Shown here piece after piece: positions 9,716 through 17,948 of a stretch of 41,946 nucleotides of DNA. The stretch covers positions 1 through 41,946 of the forward strand of contig JAURCS010000021.1 of the NCBI GenBank assembly GCA_030828385.1. The letters are read 5' to 3'. Positions within the stretch are counted from its first letter, which is position 1. Each line of letters begins with the position of its first letter. Below the pieces are notes generated by a model. It was given only the letters and a program-made list of their open reading frames with translations, was not told where the DNA came from and did no database searches. The translations under genes and the position numbers were made by a program. Origin of the DNA: Gammaproteobacteria bacterium (GTDB lineage Bacteria > Pseudomonadota > Gammaproteobacteria > Pseudomonadales > Pseudohongiellaceae).

Positions 9716-9922
9716 TTAAACTTGTTCGAGTGTCTTGAGTCGTTGCAAGACTTTTTCCAGACGCGTTCTGGCCAACTGGTTTTTTTCTACCAGAGAATTA
9801 CGTTCATTTTCCCAGTTATGCTTGTCATCCCTGAGTATTTGATTCTCTTTTTTCATGTCATTACAAAGTTGAATCAGTTCATCAACTTTGTCTTCTAAGG
9901 TATTGAAACTAGTATCAGTCAT
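9716..9922 (-). CDS. TIGR02449-family coiled-coil protein (ZapB-like)
   Basis: A 68-residue protein that is almost entirely one coiled coil: LEDKVDELIQLCNDMKKENQ, then hydrophobic heptads to the C-terminal RLKTLEQV. It matches the small family encoded just upstream of zapA in pseudomonads and relatives; a ZapB-like role at the division ring is inference from shape and neighbourhood. The longest frame begins with ATG at 9940, but the second ATG at 9922 has a TAAGA-type ribosome site and gives the family-like MTDTSF start, so I use it. It is 67 bases ahead of zapA and divergent from ygfB. Confidence 0.85.
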   Translation of the reverse strand: MTDTSFNTLEDKVDELIQLCNDMKKENQILRDDKHNWENERNSLVEKNQLARTRLEKVLQRLKTLEQV

Positions 9923-10098
9923 TGGTCTTAAATCATCCAAAAAAAGACGGCAAGTAACTATAAAGCCACCTTAGGGCAGGGTCAACTCATGATTTGTGGG
10001 CAAAATCCTGAGACTGCTGCAGATTTCTCAATTTGAGGGAATGTAATGCTATCATTGCCGCCATTATTTCCTTGTTCCAGTATTGCTTCGGAGAAAAA

Positions 10099-10674
10099 AT
10101 GGCAGCTGATTATGCTATGGCAGCAGAATTACTCGCCGCGCATCATATTTCTACACCAGTTGCTGAAATACATGGCGTTTTAAGCGGTCAGATGTGTGCA
10201 GATAGCCGTGCTTTTGATCTCGCTCTGAGTTTGAAGGTACTCGAAATCGAAGGGGAAGCAGACGAAGTGGTTACTAGCCTGTTGAAAATGCTGGCAGACG
10301 ATATTCTGGCTCAGCTACAGGCTGAAAATTATGCTTTCAGCCCACTGATTCCCGATGAAGACGAGGAGTTCAGGCAGCGTTTGATCGCACTCTCCCAGTG
10401 GTGTGACGGTTTTAATGCCGGATTTGCGGGGGCCTGGGTGCGCGATGATGCGGCGATGAGTGAAGTAACCCGGGAAGTCCTGAATGACTTCTCACGTATA
10501 GCCCTGGTAGATCAGGAAGATGAAGACGCCAGTGAAACTGAAAATGAAGTGAATTTCATGGAAATCGAAGAATACGTGAGGATGGCGGCGATTACTGTGT
10601 TTGTACAAAACACCGAGCAATATGCGGGTTCAGGTCCGCTTTCTGTGGAGATTCCAGGCGACAATATTCATTAG
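10099..10674 (+). CDS. ygfB: YgfB/YecA (UPF0149) family protein
   Basis: Helical cytoplasmic protein of unknown biochemical function, with a conserved place before pepP. The 191-residue sequence shows the UPF0149 pattern: MAAELLAAHHISTPVAEIHGVLSGQMCAD at the start, LSQWCDGFNAGFAGA in the middle and EEYVRMAAITVF near the end. A longer frame begins at TTG 10033. I chose ATG 10099 because GGAG (10090-10093) precedes it at good distance and the extra 22 residues are not family-like. It is divergent from the zapA group and is probably the first gene of the ygfB-pepP-ubiH operon. Confidence 0.9.
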   Translation: MAADYAMAAELLAAHHISTPVAEIHGVLSGQMCADSRAFDLALSLKVLEIEGEADEVVTSLLKMLADDILAQLQAENYAFSPLIPDEDEEFRQRLIALSQWCDGFNAGFAGAWVRDDAAMSEVTREVLNDFSRIALVDQEDEDASETENEVNFMEIEEYVRMAAITVFVQNTEQYAGSGPLSVEIPGDNIH

Positions 10675-10733
10675 GCTAACCCTTTTATAAGACTACCCAT
10701 AAATTTTTTAGTAGAGCGGACATAAGCTGACAA

Positions 10734-12059
10734 ATGGCACAACTTCAAATCAAAAACTCCGAGTATAAAAAAAGACGCAATGAACTGATGTCACAAATGG
10801 AGCCAAACTCCATAGCCATTCTTTCCTCCGCAGAAGAATTCCTGCGTAATGGTGACTCAACCTTTGCCTTTCGTCAGAATAGTGATTTGTACTATCTGAC
10901 CGGCTTTCGTGAAGCACAATGCTGCCTTGTCCTCATACCCGGGCGTTCACAGGGCGAGTGCCTGTTGTTCTGCCAGGAGAAAGATGCACATAAGGAAATG
11001 TGGAACGGGCGCCTGATGGGGCCAGAAAATGCAGCTGACACCCTTGGGGTCGATGATGCTTTTCCCATCTCGGACATTGACGATATTCTGCCGGGCCTGA
11101 TTGAGGGCAGAGAGCGCGTCTATTACGCCATGGGACGCGACGAACAGTTTGATCATCAGGTTATGGAGTGGGTCAAGGTTATTCGAAGCAAGGTTCGCAG
11201 TGGCGTGCATTCGCCTGGTGAATTTCTGGTACTGGATCATCTGTTGCATGAAATGCGTCTGATCAAGTCGCGAGCAGAACTTAAAGTTATGCGAGAGTCA
11301 GGACAGATTGCGGTCAGGGCGCATCAACGTGCCATGAAAAACTGCAAGCCAGGCATGTACGAATATGAACTGGAAGCCGAATACCTGTATGAATTTGCTC
11401 GCTCCGGGTGCAGGAATCCAGCCTATAACTCCATTGTTGCCAGTGGTGAAAATGCCTGCATTCTGCATTACACGGAAAATAACATGCAAATGAAACAAGG
11501 CGATCTGGTACTGATTGATGCGGGTTGCGAATATGAATATTACGCCTCCGATATCACCCGTACGTTCCCGGTTAATGGTCGCTTCAGCAAGGAACAAAAG
11601 GCGATTTATGAACTGGTGCTGAAGGCCCAGCTGGAAGCCATCAAGGTAGTAAAACCGGGGAATCACTGGGATGATCCCCACAAGGTGACAGTGAAAGTAA
11701 TTACCCAGGGACTGGTAAAGCTGGGTATTTTGAAAGGCAAGGTTGAGACTCTGATTAAAAAAGGGGCCTACAAGGATTTCTATATGCATCGGGCCGGCCA
11801 CTGGTTGGGCATGGATGTTCATGATGTAGGCGACTACAAAATTGATGGCAAATGGCGGCTGCTGGAACCAGGCATGGTTATGACGATCGAGCCCGGGATT
11901 TATATTGCCTCAGGCAACAAGAAAGTCGACAAGAAATGGTGGGGGATCGGTGTTCGCATTGAGGATGATGTCGCAGTGACGGCAGACGGTTATGACGTAC
12001 TCACGGATGGCCTGCCAAAAACTGTAGAAGAAATTGAAGCGTTCATGGCGGCAGCCTGA
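10734..12059 (+). CDS. pepP: Xaa-Pro aminopeptidase P
   Basis: Mn-dependent cytoplasmic peptidase that removes the N-terminal residue before proline. It has the creatinase-like N-terminal domain (about 1-170, with FAFRQNSDLYYLTGF) and the pita-bread catalytic domain. The five metal ligands are all in place: D262, D273, H356 (in GHWLGMDVHDVG), E386 (in TIEPGIYI) and E410 (in VRIEDDV). The 441-residue length matches E. coli PepP. Its TGA overlaps the ubiH ATG by one base, indicating translational coupling in the operon. Confidence 0.97.
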   Translation: MAQLQIKNSEYKKRRNELMSQMEPNSIAILSSAEEFLRNGDSTFAFRQNSDLYYLTGFREAQCCLVLIPGRSQGECLLFCQEKDAHKEMWNGRLMGPENAADTLGVDDAFPISDIDDILPGLIEGRERVYYAMGRDEQFDHQVMEWVKVIRSKVRSGVHSPGEFLVLDHLLHEMRLIKSRAELKVMRESGQIAVRAHQRAMKNCKPGMYEYELEAEYLYEFARSGCRNPAYNSIVASGENACILHYTENNMQMKQGDLVLIDAGCEYEYYASDITRTFPVNGRFSKEQKAIYELVLKAQLEAIKVVKPGNHWDDPHKVTVKVITQGLVKLGILKGKVETLIKKGAYKDFYMHRAGHWLGMDVHDVGDYKIDGKWRLLEPGMVMTIEPGIYIASGNKKVDKKWWGIGVRIEDDVAVTADGYDVLTDGLPKTVEEIEAFMAAA

Positions 12060-13318
12060 TGGGACTATGTCGCTCCGAATCCTATGACCTGGTGATCGTC
12101 GGTGCCGGGATGGTAGGGGCAAGTCTTGCCTGTATTCTGGACCGGTCGCGTCAGCACGGCGCGTTATCTATTTTGCTGGTAGAGTCTACCGTCATCGATT
12201 TGGATGCTCCTGCAGCACAACCTTCTTTTGATGCCCGTAGCACAGTTCTTTCCTATGGCACCGTAGATTATTTGCGGGAACTGGGTCTGTGGGAAGAACT
12301 CAAATCCGATGCTGAAGCGATTCAAAAGATTCACGTATCTGACCAGGGAAAATTTGGTGCAGTGCGAATGGACAATGCTGAGTTGGGCGTCGATGCTCTC
12401 GGGTATGTTATAGAAAACAGATTGCTGGGCAAAATATTCAATAAGCGTCTGGCGGCTATTGGCAATCTTGAGATTTGCAGCGGTGTCAGTGTTTCAAACA
12501 TAAAGCCTGAACCCTCAGGGATGAAAGTAAGCCTTGAAGACGGGACGCAGCAGAGCAGTCTTACTACCGCCTTGGTGGTGATGGCAGAAGGCGGGCGCTC
12601 GGGACTCTGCGAAAAACTGGGAATTCATAGAACCCGTGAGTCATATCAGCAGGAAGCTATTATCGCCAATGTGGCTTTCACCCGTTGCCATGAGAATGTC
12701 GCCTATGAAAGATTCACCCCCAATGGGCCATTAGCATTGTTACCTTTACCTGATCATGACAATCAGCATCGTGCTGCCCTGGTATGGACCAGAAATACCG
12801 ATGACGTCAGTTGTACACTGGCTTTATCCGACAGTGATTTTCTTAGGCAGCTGAATGAAGAGTTCGGTAATAGATTGGGCCGCTTCACCCGGGTCGGCCA
12901 GCGCAACAGCTATCCATTAAGTCTTATTCAGGCCCAGGAACAGGTTCGCCCTGGCCTGGTGCTACTGGGAAATGTCGCTCATTCCCTGCATCCAGTCGCC
13001 GGACAGGGATTTAATCTGGCTTTCAGGGATACCGCGCATCTGGCGTCTATATTACTGGAAGCTATGGCCACGGATACAAGCTTGGGAGACGTTGCACTGC
13101 TGCATCGCTATCAGGATGAAACCCGATCAGACCAGCACATGACGGCAATGTTCAGCCATTATATGACCAGGTTATTTTCTTCGAAGAATATTGCGGCGGT
13201 ATGGATCCGCAAATTTGGTTTATTCAGTATCGATCTGGTGCTGCCTGTACGCAAGGCTTTTGCGCGGCGGGCTATGGGAATGGGAGAAGCAAAAGTGACT
13301 CTGGAAGCTGATGCCTGA
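12059..13318 (+). CDS. ubiH: UbiH-type FAD hydroxylase of ubiquinone synthesis
   Basis: Flavoprotein monooxygenase predicted to hydroxylate the ubiquinone precursor ring. It has the FAD fold GAGMVG at residues 15-20, the mid-protein DG-type segment with VVMAEGGRSGL, and the second flavin motif GNVAHSLHPVAGQGFNLAFRD, which has the G-N-x-A-H form seen in UbiH. The 419-residue length is close to the family norm. It starts at an ATG overlapping the pepP stop. In E. coli and pseudomonads a second hydroxylase gene (ubiI) usually follows; here it is absent and a small NTF2-like gene takes that place. Assignment as UbiH rather than UbiI rests on motif detail and the pepP neighbour. Confidence 0.9.
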   Translation: MGLCRSESYDLVIVGAGMVGASLACILDRSRQHGALSILLVESTVIDLDAPAAQPSFDARSTVLSYGTVDYLRELGLWEELKSDAEAIQKIHVSDQGKFGAVRMDNAELGVDALGYVIENRLLGKIFNKRLAAIGNLEICSGVSVSNIKPEPSGMKVSLEDGTQQSSLTTALVVMAEGGRSGLCEKLGIHRTRESYQQEAIIANVAFTRCHENVAYERFTPNGPLALLPLPDHDNQHRAALVWTRNTDDVSCTLALSDSDFLRQLNEEFGNRLGRFTRVGQRNSYPLSLIQAQEQVRPGLVLLGNVAHSLHPVAGQGFNLAFRDTAHLASILLEAMATDTSLGDVALLHRYQDETRSDQHMTAMFSHYMTRLFSSKNIAAVWIRKFGLFSIDLVLPVRKAFARRAMGMGEAKVTLEADA

Positions 13319-13335
13319 GGGCGTGGTAATTTTTT

Positions 13336-13713
13336 ATGGATATTCTGAATATTTCCGAGCATATAAGAATTCTTGAAGAGCTATTGTTACATCAGGATTT
13401 TTCCTTGAGCCCCGAATCTCTGGAAGCCATGTTGGCTGAAGATTTTCGTGAAGTGAGCCCGGATGGTGCCGAGATAAAAAGAGAAGCGGTGCTGCGGTGG
13501 TTACTAAACAAAAGCGCCGCTGCACGCTGGCAATTTTCAGATTTTAAAGTACACATACTGGCCCCGGGGCTGGCTCAGGCTACGTATCACGCCAGACAGA
13601 TCAACCCGGCAAAGAATTCCTCCAGAGGTGCGATTCACAGTTCTCTATGGCGACAGAACGAATCAGAGAAATGCTGGCAGTTACTGTTCCATCAGTCCAC
13701 TCGAGTGAGTTGA
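13336..13713 (+). CDS. NTF2-like (DUF4440/SnoaL-type) small protein
   Basis: A 125-residue protein with the DUF4440 pattern: a helical start (ISEHIRILEELLLHQ), SLEAMLAEDFREVSPDGAEIKR, then strand-rich FKVHILAPGLAQATYHA and SSLWRQNESEKCWQLLFHQST. NTF2-like folds form a cone-shaped pocket and are used as enzymes or ligand-binding modules, so no activity can be assigned. It begins 17 bases after ubiH on the same strand, and the ribosome site is poor, so it may depend on the upstream operon. Confidence 0.7.
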   Translation: MDILNISEHIRILEELLLHQDFSLSPESLEAMLAEDFREVSPDGAEIKREAVLRWLLNKSAAARWQFSDFKVHILAPGLAQATYHARQINPAKNSSRGAIHSSLWRQNESEKCWQLLFHQSTRVS

Positions 13714-13835
13714 TGTCATAATTTATTTGCAAGCAGGCTGAAATAAAAAATCATTCGTACCGCGATGAAGCAAGTTACAATGACTTGTTTCATTCATTTC
13801 CATTGGCAGTTTTTTAGTTTTATTCAGGATTACAT

Positions 13836-15269
13836 ATGTTTAAGCAGTTAGGATTAAATGAGCCGTTACTGAAGAGCCTGGATAAACTCCACCTGAATAC
13901 TCCTACGCCGGTTCAGGAAGTCATGATTCCGGCCCTGCTTGCCGGTAAGGATGTGCAGGCCAGCGCCATGACAGGCAGCGGTAAAAGTGCGGCATTCCTG
14001 CTGCCGCTACTGCATAAAATGATCGAAAATCCGGCGCCTGTGACGGCCACTCGATGTTTGATACTTAGTCCAACCAGGGAGCTTGCACTGCAACTGGATC
14101 GTCATTGCCGTGACCTGGCCAGTTTTACGTCCATCAGCTCTCTGACAATCCTGGGTGGAGAAAGCTTCAAGGAACAAAAAGCCAAGATAAGAAAGAATCC
14201 TGAAGTTATTATCGGTACTCCAGGGAGAATTCTGGAGCATGTGCAGAAAAACTCTCTTGAACTTGGCGACCTGGAATTTCTGGTACTGGACGAGGCCGAC
14301 CGTACTCTGGATATGGGCCTGAGAGATGCCGTCATGGAGATTGTCGGGCATTGCAAGACGGACAGACAGACCATCCTTTTATCGGCCACCCTGAAACATC
14401 TGGGCCTGGGGAAAATTTCCAGTGAAATACAAAATAATCCTGAACGCATAGCTATTGGCAGCCATCGCACCGCACATGCCTATATCAATCAGGAAATCAT
14501 CCTTGCTGATGATCCATCCCATAAACGCCTGTTATGCAGCTGGCTGCTGGGCAATGAGAGTTTCAAGAAATGTGTCATCTTTACCAATACCCGTCTGAGT
14601 GCTGAAGAGCTGGCGTCATTCCTGATGAAGCAGGGGCACAGGGCTTCTTGCCTGCATGGTGAAATGCAGCAGGATGAGAGAAAGCGGGTAATGAGCCTGT
14701 TCCGTGACGGTAAGGTTGGAATATTGGTAGCCACTGATCTTGCCGCTCGTGGTCTGGATATTCCGACCATTGATCTGGTCATCAATTATGCCATGCCACG
14801 CTCCGGTGATGAGTACGTTCACCGCATTGGCAGAACCGGCAGGGCAGGGGCAACCGGACTGGCCGTTTCCCTGATTGCGCCCCAGGAATGGAATCTGATG
14901 GAGAGCATCGAGCGATATCTGAATCTTGATTTCAAGCACCGAAAAGTTGAAGCATTTCCGGCAAAGTTTTCTGGCCCCTCGAAGAAAAAGAAAACAGCTA
15001 AAAATTCGAAGTCCAAAGCCGGAGATAAAGACAAGCCGAAAATAAAACAGCGCCATCGTGATCGCAAAAATATCGGCAAAAGACGTCAGCCCTCAATAGC
15101 AAAACTTAAAGAGCCATCAGCGGCAGGGAATAAAGAGCCATCAGCGGCAGGGAATAAAGAGCCATCAGCGGCAGGGAATAAATCGCCATCTGCGGGGACA
15201 GAAAAAAAACCCGCAGTAGCAGAAAAAGCCAGACATGATGGCTTTGCGCCGCTAAAAAGAAAAAAATAA
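13836..15269 (+). CDS. DEAD-box RNA helicase, SrmB-like
   Basis: ATP-dependent RNA helicase with the complete motif series: Q-motif TPTPVQ, motif I MTGSGKS, PTRELALQ, GG, TPGRILEH, DEAD at the DEADRTLDMG segment, SAT, then VIFTNTR, ATDLAARGLDIP and HRIGRTGRAG. After the helicase core (to about residue 370) comes a lysine-rich low-complexity tail. Inside it, KQRHRDRKNIGKRR closely resembles the C-terminal KKRHRDTKNIGKRR of E. coli SrmB, so a role in 50S ribosome assembly is likely. Motif I has S after K where T is usual. The tail also contains a 24-base tandem repeat. A 122-base leader and a CAGGA ribosome site precede the ATG. Confidence 0.88.
   Translation: MFKQLGLNEPLLKSLDKLHLNTPTPVQEVMIPALLAGKDVQASAMTGSGKSAAFLLPLLHKMIENPAPVTATRCLILSPTRELALQLDRHCRDLASFTSISSLTILGGESFKEQKAKIRKNPEVIIGTPGRILEHVQKNSLELGDLEFLVLDEADRTLDMGLRDAVMEIVGHCKTDRQTILLSATLKHLGLGKISSEIQNNPERIAIGSHRTAHAYINQEIILADDPSHKRLLCSWLLGNESFKKCVIFTNTRLSAEELASFLMKQGHRASCLHGEMQQDERKRVMSLFRDGKVGILVATDLAARGLDIPTIDLVINYAMPRSGDEYVHRIGRTGRAGATGLAVSLIAPQEWNLMESIERYLNLDFKHRKVEAFPAKFSGPSKKKKTAKNSKSKAGDKDKPKIKQRHRDRKNIGKRRQPSIAKLKEPSAAGNKEPSAAGNKEPSAAGNKSPSAGTEKKPAVAEKARHDGFAPLKRKK
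15108..15179 (+). repeat. Three exact 24-base tandem repeats within the helicase tail
   Basis: Unit AAAGAGCCATCAGCGGCAGG plus GAAT occurs three times without a mismatch (15108-15131, 15132-15155, 15156-15179), encoding KEPSAAGN each time. A degenerate fourth copy (KSPSAGT) starts at 15180. Because the unit is in frame, copy-number change would lengthen or shorten the tail without breaking the protein. Confidence 0.95.
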
Positions 15270-15337
15270 CCGCGAAAAAGTAGAAAGGGCAGCTTCAGAA
15301 AAACCGGGGTTTGCCCGGCCGTGTCGAGTCGCGACTA

Positions 15338-16078
15338 CTACCAGCTAATATTGGCTGCCAGCATGGTGGAATACTGTTGTATTGATTCATCCTTTTCCCC
15401 GATGACAACCAGATTGCCCCCGGAGGTTGGTGTGATAACGCCTTCGAAGCGCTCATCAGAAATGGCAACTTGTCCGGCTATTGGCTCGTTAGGGATTACC
15501 ATGACAGTAATCTGTCCTACATTGCCCTTCATCACGATATGGACTCCTTTCACTCCATTCTGGAAATCTACCCAACAATCTTCGCTGACATCAATTTCGA
15601 TATTGTCCATGTCAGGGGATTGAAGAAAGGCCATGCCGTCTCGATTACTGCTCATTACATTATTGACGTAACTCATGGAAACCGGGGTGTGATCTTCCAG
15701 AAAACTTAACTCACTGTAGAGATGGCGCATGACAACCTCTTCCAAGGAATTGGCTCTTCCCGGCAGCATCATCGCAATGACGCCTACGGCAACCACCAGT
15801 CCAGCGGCGTATTGAAAATTACGACGCCAGAAAGAATCATTGGCGGACACGGCCTGGGTATCCGGATGCAGAGTGCCTTCAGGAATATTCAGTAATGTTT
15901 TTTTCAGGTGTTCAGGGGCAGAAATCGCAGTAAGTCCGGACTCCAGTCTTTTATCGAGAACCTTAAGGCTTTCCACTAACTCCTGCCGGGCAGGGTTTTC
16001 AGAAACTGCCAAAAGAAATTCCGCTGAGTCATCATGAGGATTGGCATGAGCTCTCTCAAGAAAAAGTTGATCATCCAT
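15338..16078 (-). CDS. DUF3379-type membrane protein, probable anti-sigma factor
   Basis: The 246-residue protein has an acidic soluble N-terminus with FLERAHANPHDDSAEFLLA, then one membrane segment near residues 88-105 (FQYAAGLVVAVGVIAMMLPG), then a periplasmic C-terminal domain with strands such as VKGVHIVMKGNVGQITVMVI. Gene order (ECF sigma first, this next on the same strand) and topology fit an anti-sigma factor. I recall DUF3379 proteins paired with sigma factors in Shewanella and Vibrio relatives; that family call is from memory. A GGAAAAG ribosome site precedes the ATG. The 274-base gap from the sigma gene holds no other convincing gene. Confidence 0.65.
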   Translation of the reverse strand: MDDQLFLERAHANPHDDSAEFLLAVSENPARQELVESLKVLDKRLESGLTAISAPEHLKKTLLNIPEGTLHPDTQAVSANDSFWRRNFQYAAGLVVAVGVIAMMLPGRANSLEEVVMRHLYSELSFLEDHTPVSMSYVNNVMSSNRDGMAFLQSPDMDNIEIDVSEDCWVDFQNGVKGVHIVMKGNVGQITVMVIPNEPIAGQVAISDERFEGVITPTSGGNLVVIGEKDESIQQYSTMLAANISW

Positions 16079-16352
16079 CTTTTCCGCACCCTTAAAAATA
16101 TAATTTGTTTAGTGATTTATTGTTTTTATCAAATTGGTTCAGTGATGCTTTACATCAAAAAGCCGCTTCGTTTTGTTGTTGTGCACATCGGTACTATTAC
16201 TTTCGCTACGCTTTGATCATCAGGGCTATACAGACCTGAGCCTGGCTCAATTCATTTCGGTCCAGATCGATATTTCCTGATTTTTTTCTTCATCTGTTGT
16301 CTTTGTAAAAATGCTCGTTAACCCCTGTTGTCAGAGAAGGGGGGGTAAGTCG

Positions 16353-16928
16353 TTAACCCGGCTCGTTGCTCTCCAGCTTCTCTTTAAGTTTGTTTCTCGC
16401 CCGAAACAAGCGTGTCATTACGGTGTTGTTGTTCAAATCCAGCATTTTAGCGATTTCATCGCCACTGAAACCGCCGATCACCTGCAATAACAAAGGATCC
16501 CGGTATTCCGGCTCCAGATCTTCCATGGCCTTGTGGACCATTTCCCGCTCCAGAATCTGGTCAGGTTCCAGCTTGCCGCTATCAGGGAGAGAATAATCAT
16601 CGATGTCATCCGCTTCGGGGCGATATTTTTCAAAGCGACGGGCATTTTCTCTTCTGAGAATTGTGAAAAGCCAGGCTTTTGCCGCCCCGGGCTTCTCCAG
16701 GTTGTCGAGGGCCCGCCAGGCTCTTAAAAAAGTTTCCTGGGCCAGATCTTCAGCAACCTGACGACTTTTACTGAGCCAGTAAGCGTAGCGGAAGATATCG
16801 TTGTAATATTCACCCACCAGGGTTTCGTATCGCAACTTCTTGCTTCCAGTACCGCCTATGACCGGTTCGTTGCTATTTCCTTTCGATGACATCTTTATAA
16901 GAATTCGGTAAAACTGAGGATTAACCAT
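16353..16928 (-). CDS. ECF-type RNA polymerase sigma factor
   Basis: The 191-residue protein has sigma region 2 (YYNDIFRYAYWLSKSRQVAE, with DLAQETFLRAW) and, after a charged linker, sigma region 4 (LEPEYRDPLLLQVIGGFSGD, EIAKMLDLNNNTVMTRLFRA). It lacks regions 1 and 3, so it is an alternative sigma factor of the ECF class. The start is uncertain: ATG 16928 opens the frame, and a second ATG at 16892 (MSSKGNSNEP) would remove 12 residues that are not family-like. Neither has a strong ribosome site. It is divergent from phoB and upstream of a probable membrane anti-sigma factor. No target promoters were identified. Confidence 0.9.
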   Translation of the reverse strand: MVNPQFYRILIKMSSKGNSNEPVIGGTGSKKLRYETLVGEYYNDIFRYAYWLSKSRQVAEDLAQETFLRAWRALDNLEKPGAAKAWLFTILRRENARRFEKYRPEADDIDDYSLPDSGKLEPDQILEREMVHKAMEDLEPEYRDPLLLQVIGGFSGDEIAKMLDLNNNTVMTRLFRARNKLKEKLESNEPG

Positions 16929-17120
16929 GGGTTAGAAGCCAGATATTATGGCTGAAGGCCGAATGAAGAAGCAAGGAAAGGGAGAATAGATGCCATTTCG
17001 CCCATTAATTATTTGTTAATTTAAATGGTATCCTTGAACTGTCTTAACGAGATCTTTATCCATTGATGCTACCCTTGCCTCACTTTTCACAATCAAATTA
17101 AGTCTAGATTTCCTGGTTTT

Positions 17121-17816
17121 ATGAGCAATAAGAAGATAGTAATTATTGAAGATGAGCCCGATATTCTCGAAGTGCTCAGCTATAACCTGAAACGGGAGGG
17201 CTTTGAGGTATTCACCGCAGTCAACGGTACCCTCGGGCTGTCTCTGGTTAACAAAGAAAATCCGGATCTTCTCCTGCTTGATCTGATGCTGCCGGGTATG
17301 GACGGTATAGAAATATGCAGTAATGTTAAAAGTAACCCGGCCAATCAAAATACCTTGATAATTATGGTGACAGCCAAAGGCGAAGAAAGTGATATCGTTC
17401 TTGGCCTGGGTGTGGGTGCAGATGATTACATTACCAAGCCTTTCAGTCCCAAAGAGTTGGTCGCCAGGGTAAAGGCGGTACTTCGTAGAGGCACTCTGGT
17501 AGAAAGCGCTCCGAGGCAGGATCAGGTTAAGGTCGGCAAGCTGGCCATCGATCCTGCCAAATATGAAGTTACCGTGGCAGGCAATGAAATCAGGCTGACT
17601 GCCACCGAGTTTCGTCTCCTGCACTATCTGGCTAGTAATCCAGGAAGGGTGTTCTCCCGGGAGCAGTTGTTAAGTCGCGCTATGGGTGATGATGTAGTTG
17701 TTGTCGATCGCAATATTGATGTTCATATACGTGGTATTCGCAAGAAAATGAATACCGAGCCGCCAATGATTGAGACCATCAGGGGGGTAGGCTATCGTCT
17801 CCGTGATTCTGTATGA
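17121..17816 (+). CDS. phoB: Phosphate regulon response regulator PhoB
   Basis: Receiver domain (1-120) with acidic pocket ED at 10-11, phosphoacceptor D54 in LLLLDLMLPGMDG, and the switch lysine in ITKPF. An OmpR-type winged helix follows (about 135-230), ending in DVHIRGIRKKMNTEPPMIET, and then a recognisable GVGYRL. The 231-residue length and this C-terminus fit PhoB well. Active PhoB binds Pho boxes at phosphate-starvation genes. It precedes phoR by 132 bases. A half-site-like CTGTCTT occurs at 17039-17045 upstream, but I could not find a full two-half Pho box, so autoregulation is only suspected. Confidence 0.95.
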   Translation: MSNKKIVIIEDEPDILEVLSYNLKREGFEVFTAVNGTLGLSLVNKENPDLLLLDLMLPGMDGIEICSNVKSNPANQNTLIIMVTAKGEESDIVLGLGVGADDYITKPFSPKELVARVKAVLRRGTLVESAPRQDQVKVGKLAIDPAKYEVTVAGNEIRLTATEFRLLHYLASNPGRVFSREQLLSRAMGDDVVVVDRNIDVHIRGIRKKMNTEPPMIETIRGVGYRLRDSV

Positions 17817-17948
17817 CAGGAAATCGACCTGATTCGCGTTTTCAAATTACCCCCGCCCGTTATTGCTTTATAATTCATTCGATTAATCAGCCAGCATGCC
17901 TGCATAGCAGATATCCATTGGCATAATTTTTAAAGGTCAATTAAGACA

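Noticed and set aside
15304-15318. CCGGG/CCCGG stem between helicase and DUF3379 gene
   Set aside because: A 5-base stem with no T-run, not enough to call a terminator.
16322-16342. CCCCT/AGGGG hairpin after the sigma gene as a terminator
   Set aside because: Only 5 base pairs with a loop of about 11 bases and a distant T-run; could at most be a weak attenuator.
17039-17045. CTGTCTT as a Pho box upstream of phoB
   Set aside because: Only one half-site; no partner is found 11 bases to either side.
17016-17624. 202-codon minus-strand frame opposite phoB
   Set aside because: It is antisense to a clear PhoB sequence, with no ribosome site or recognisable domain.
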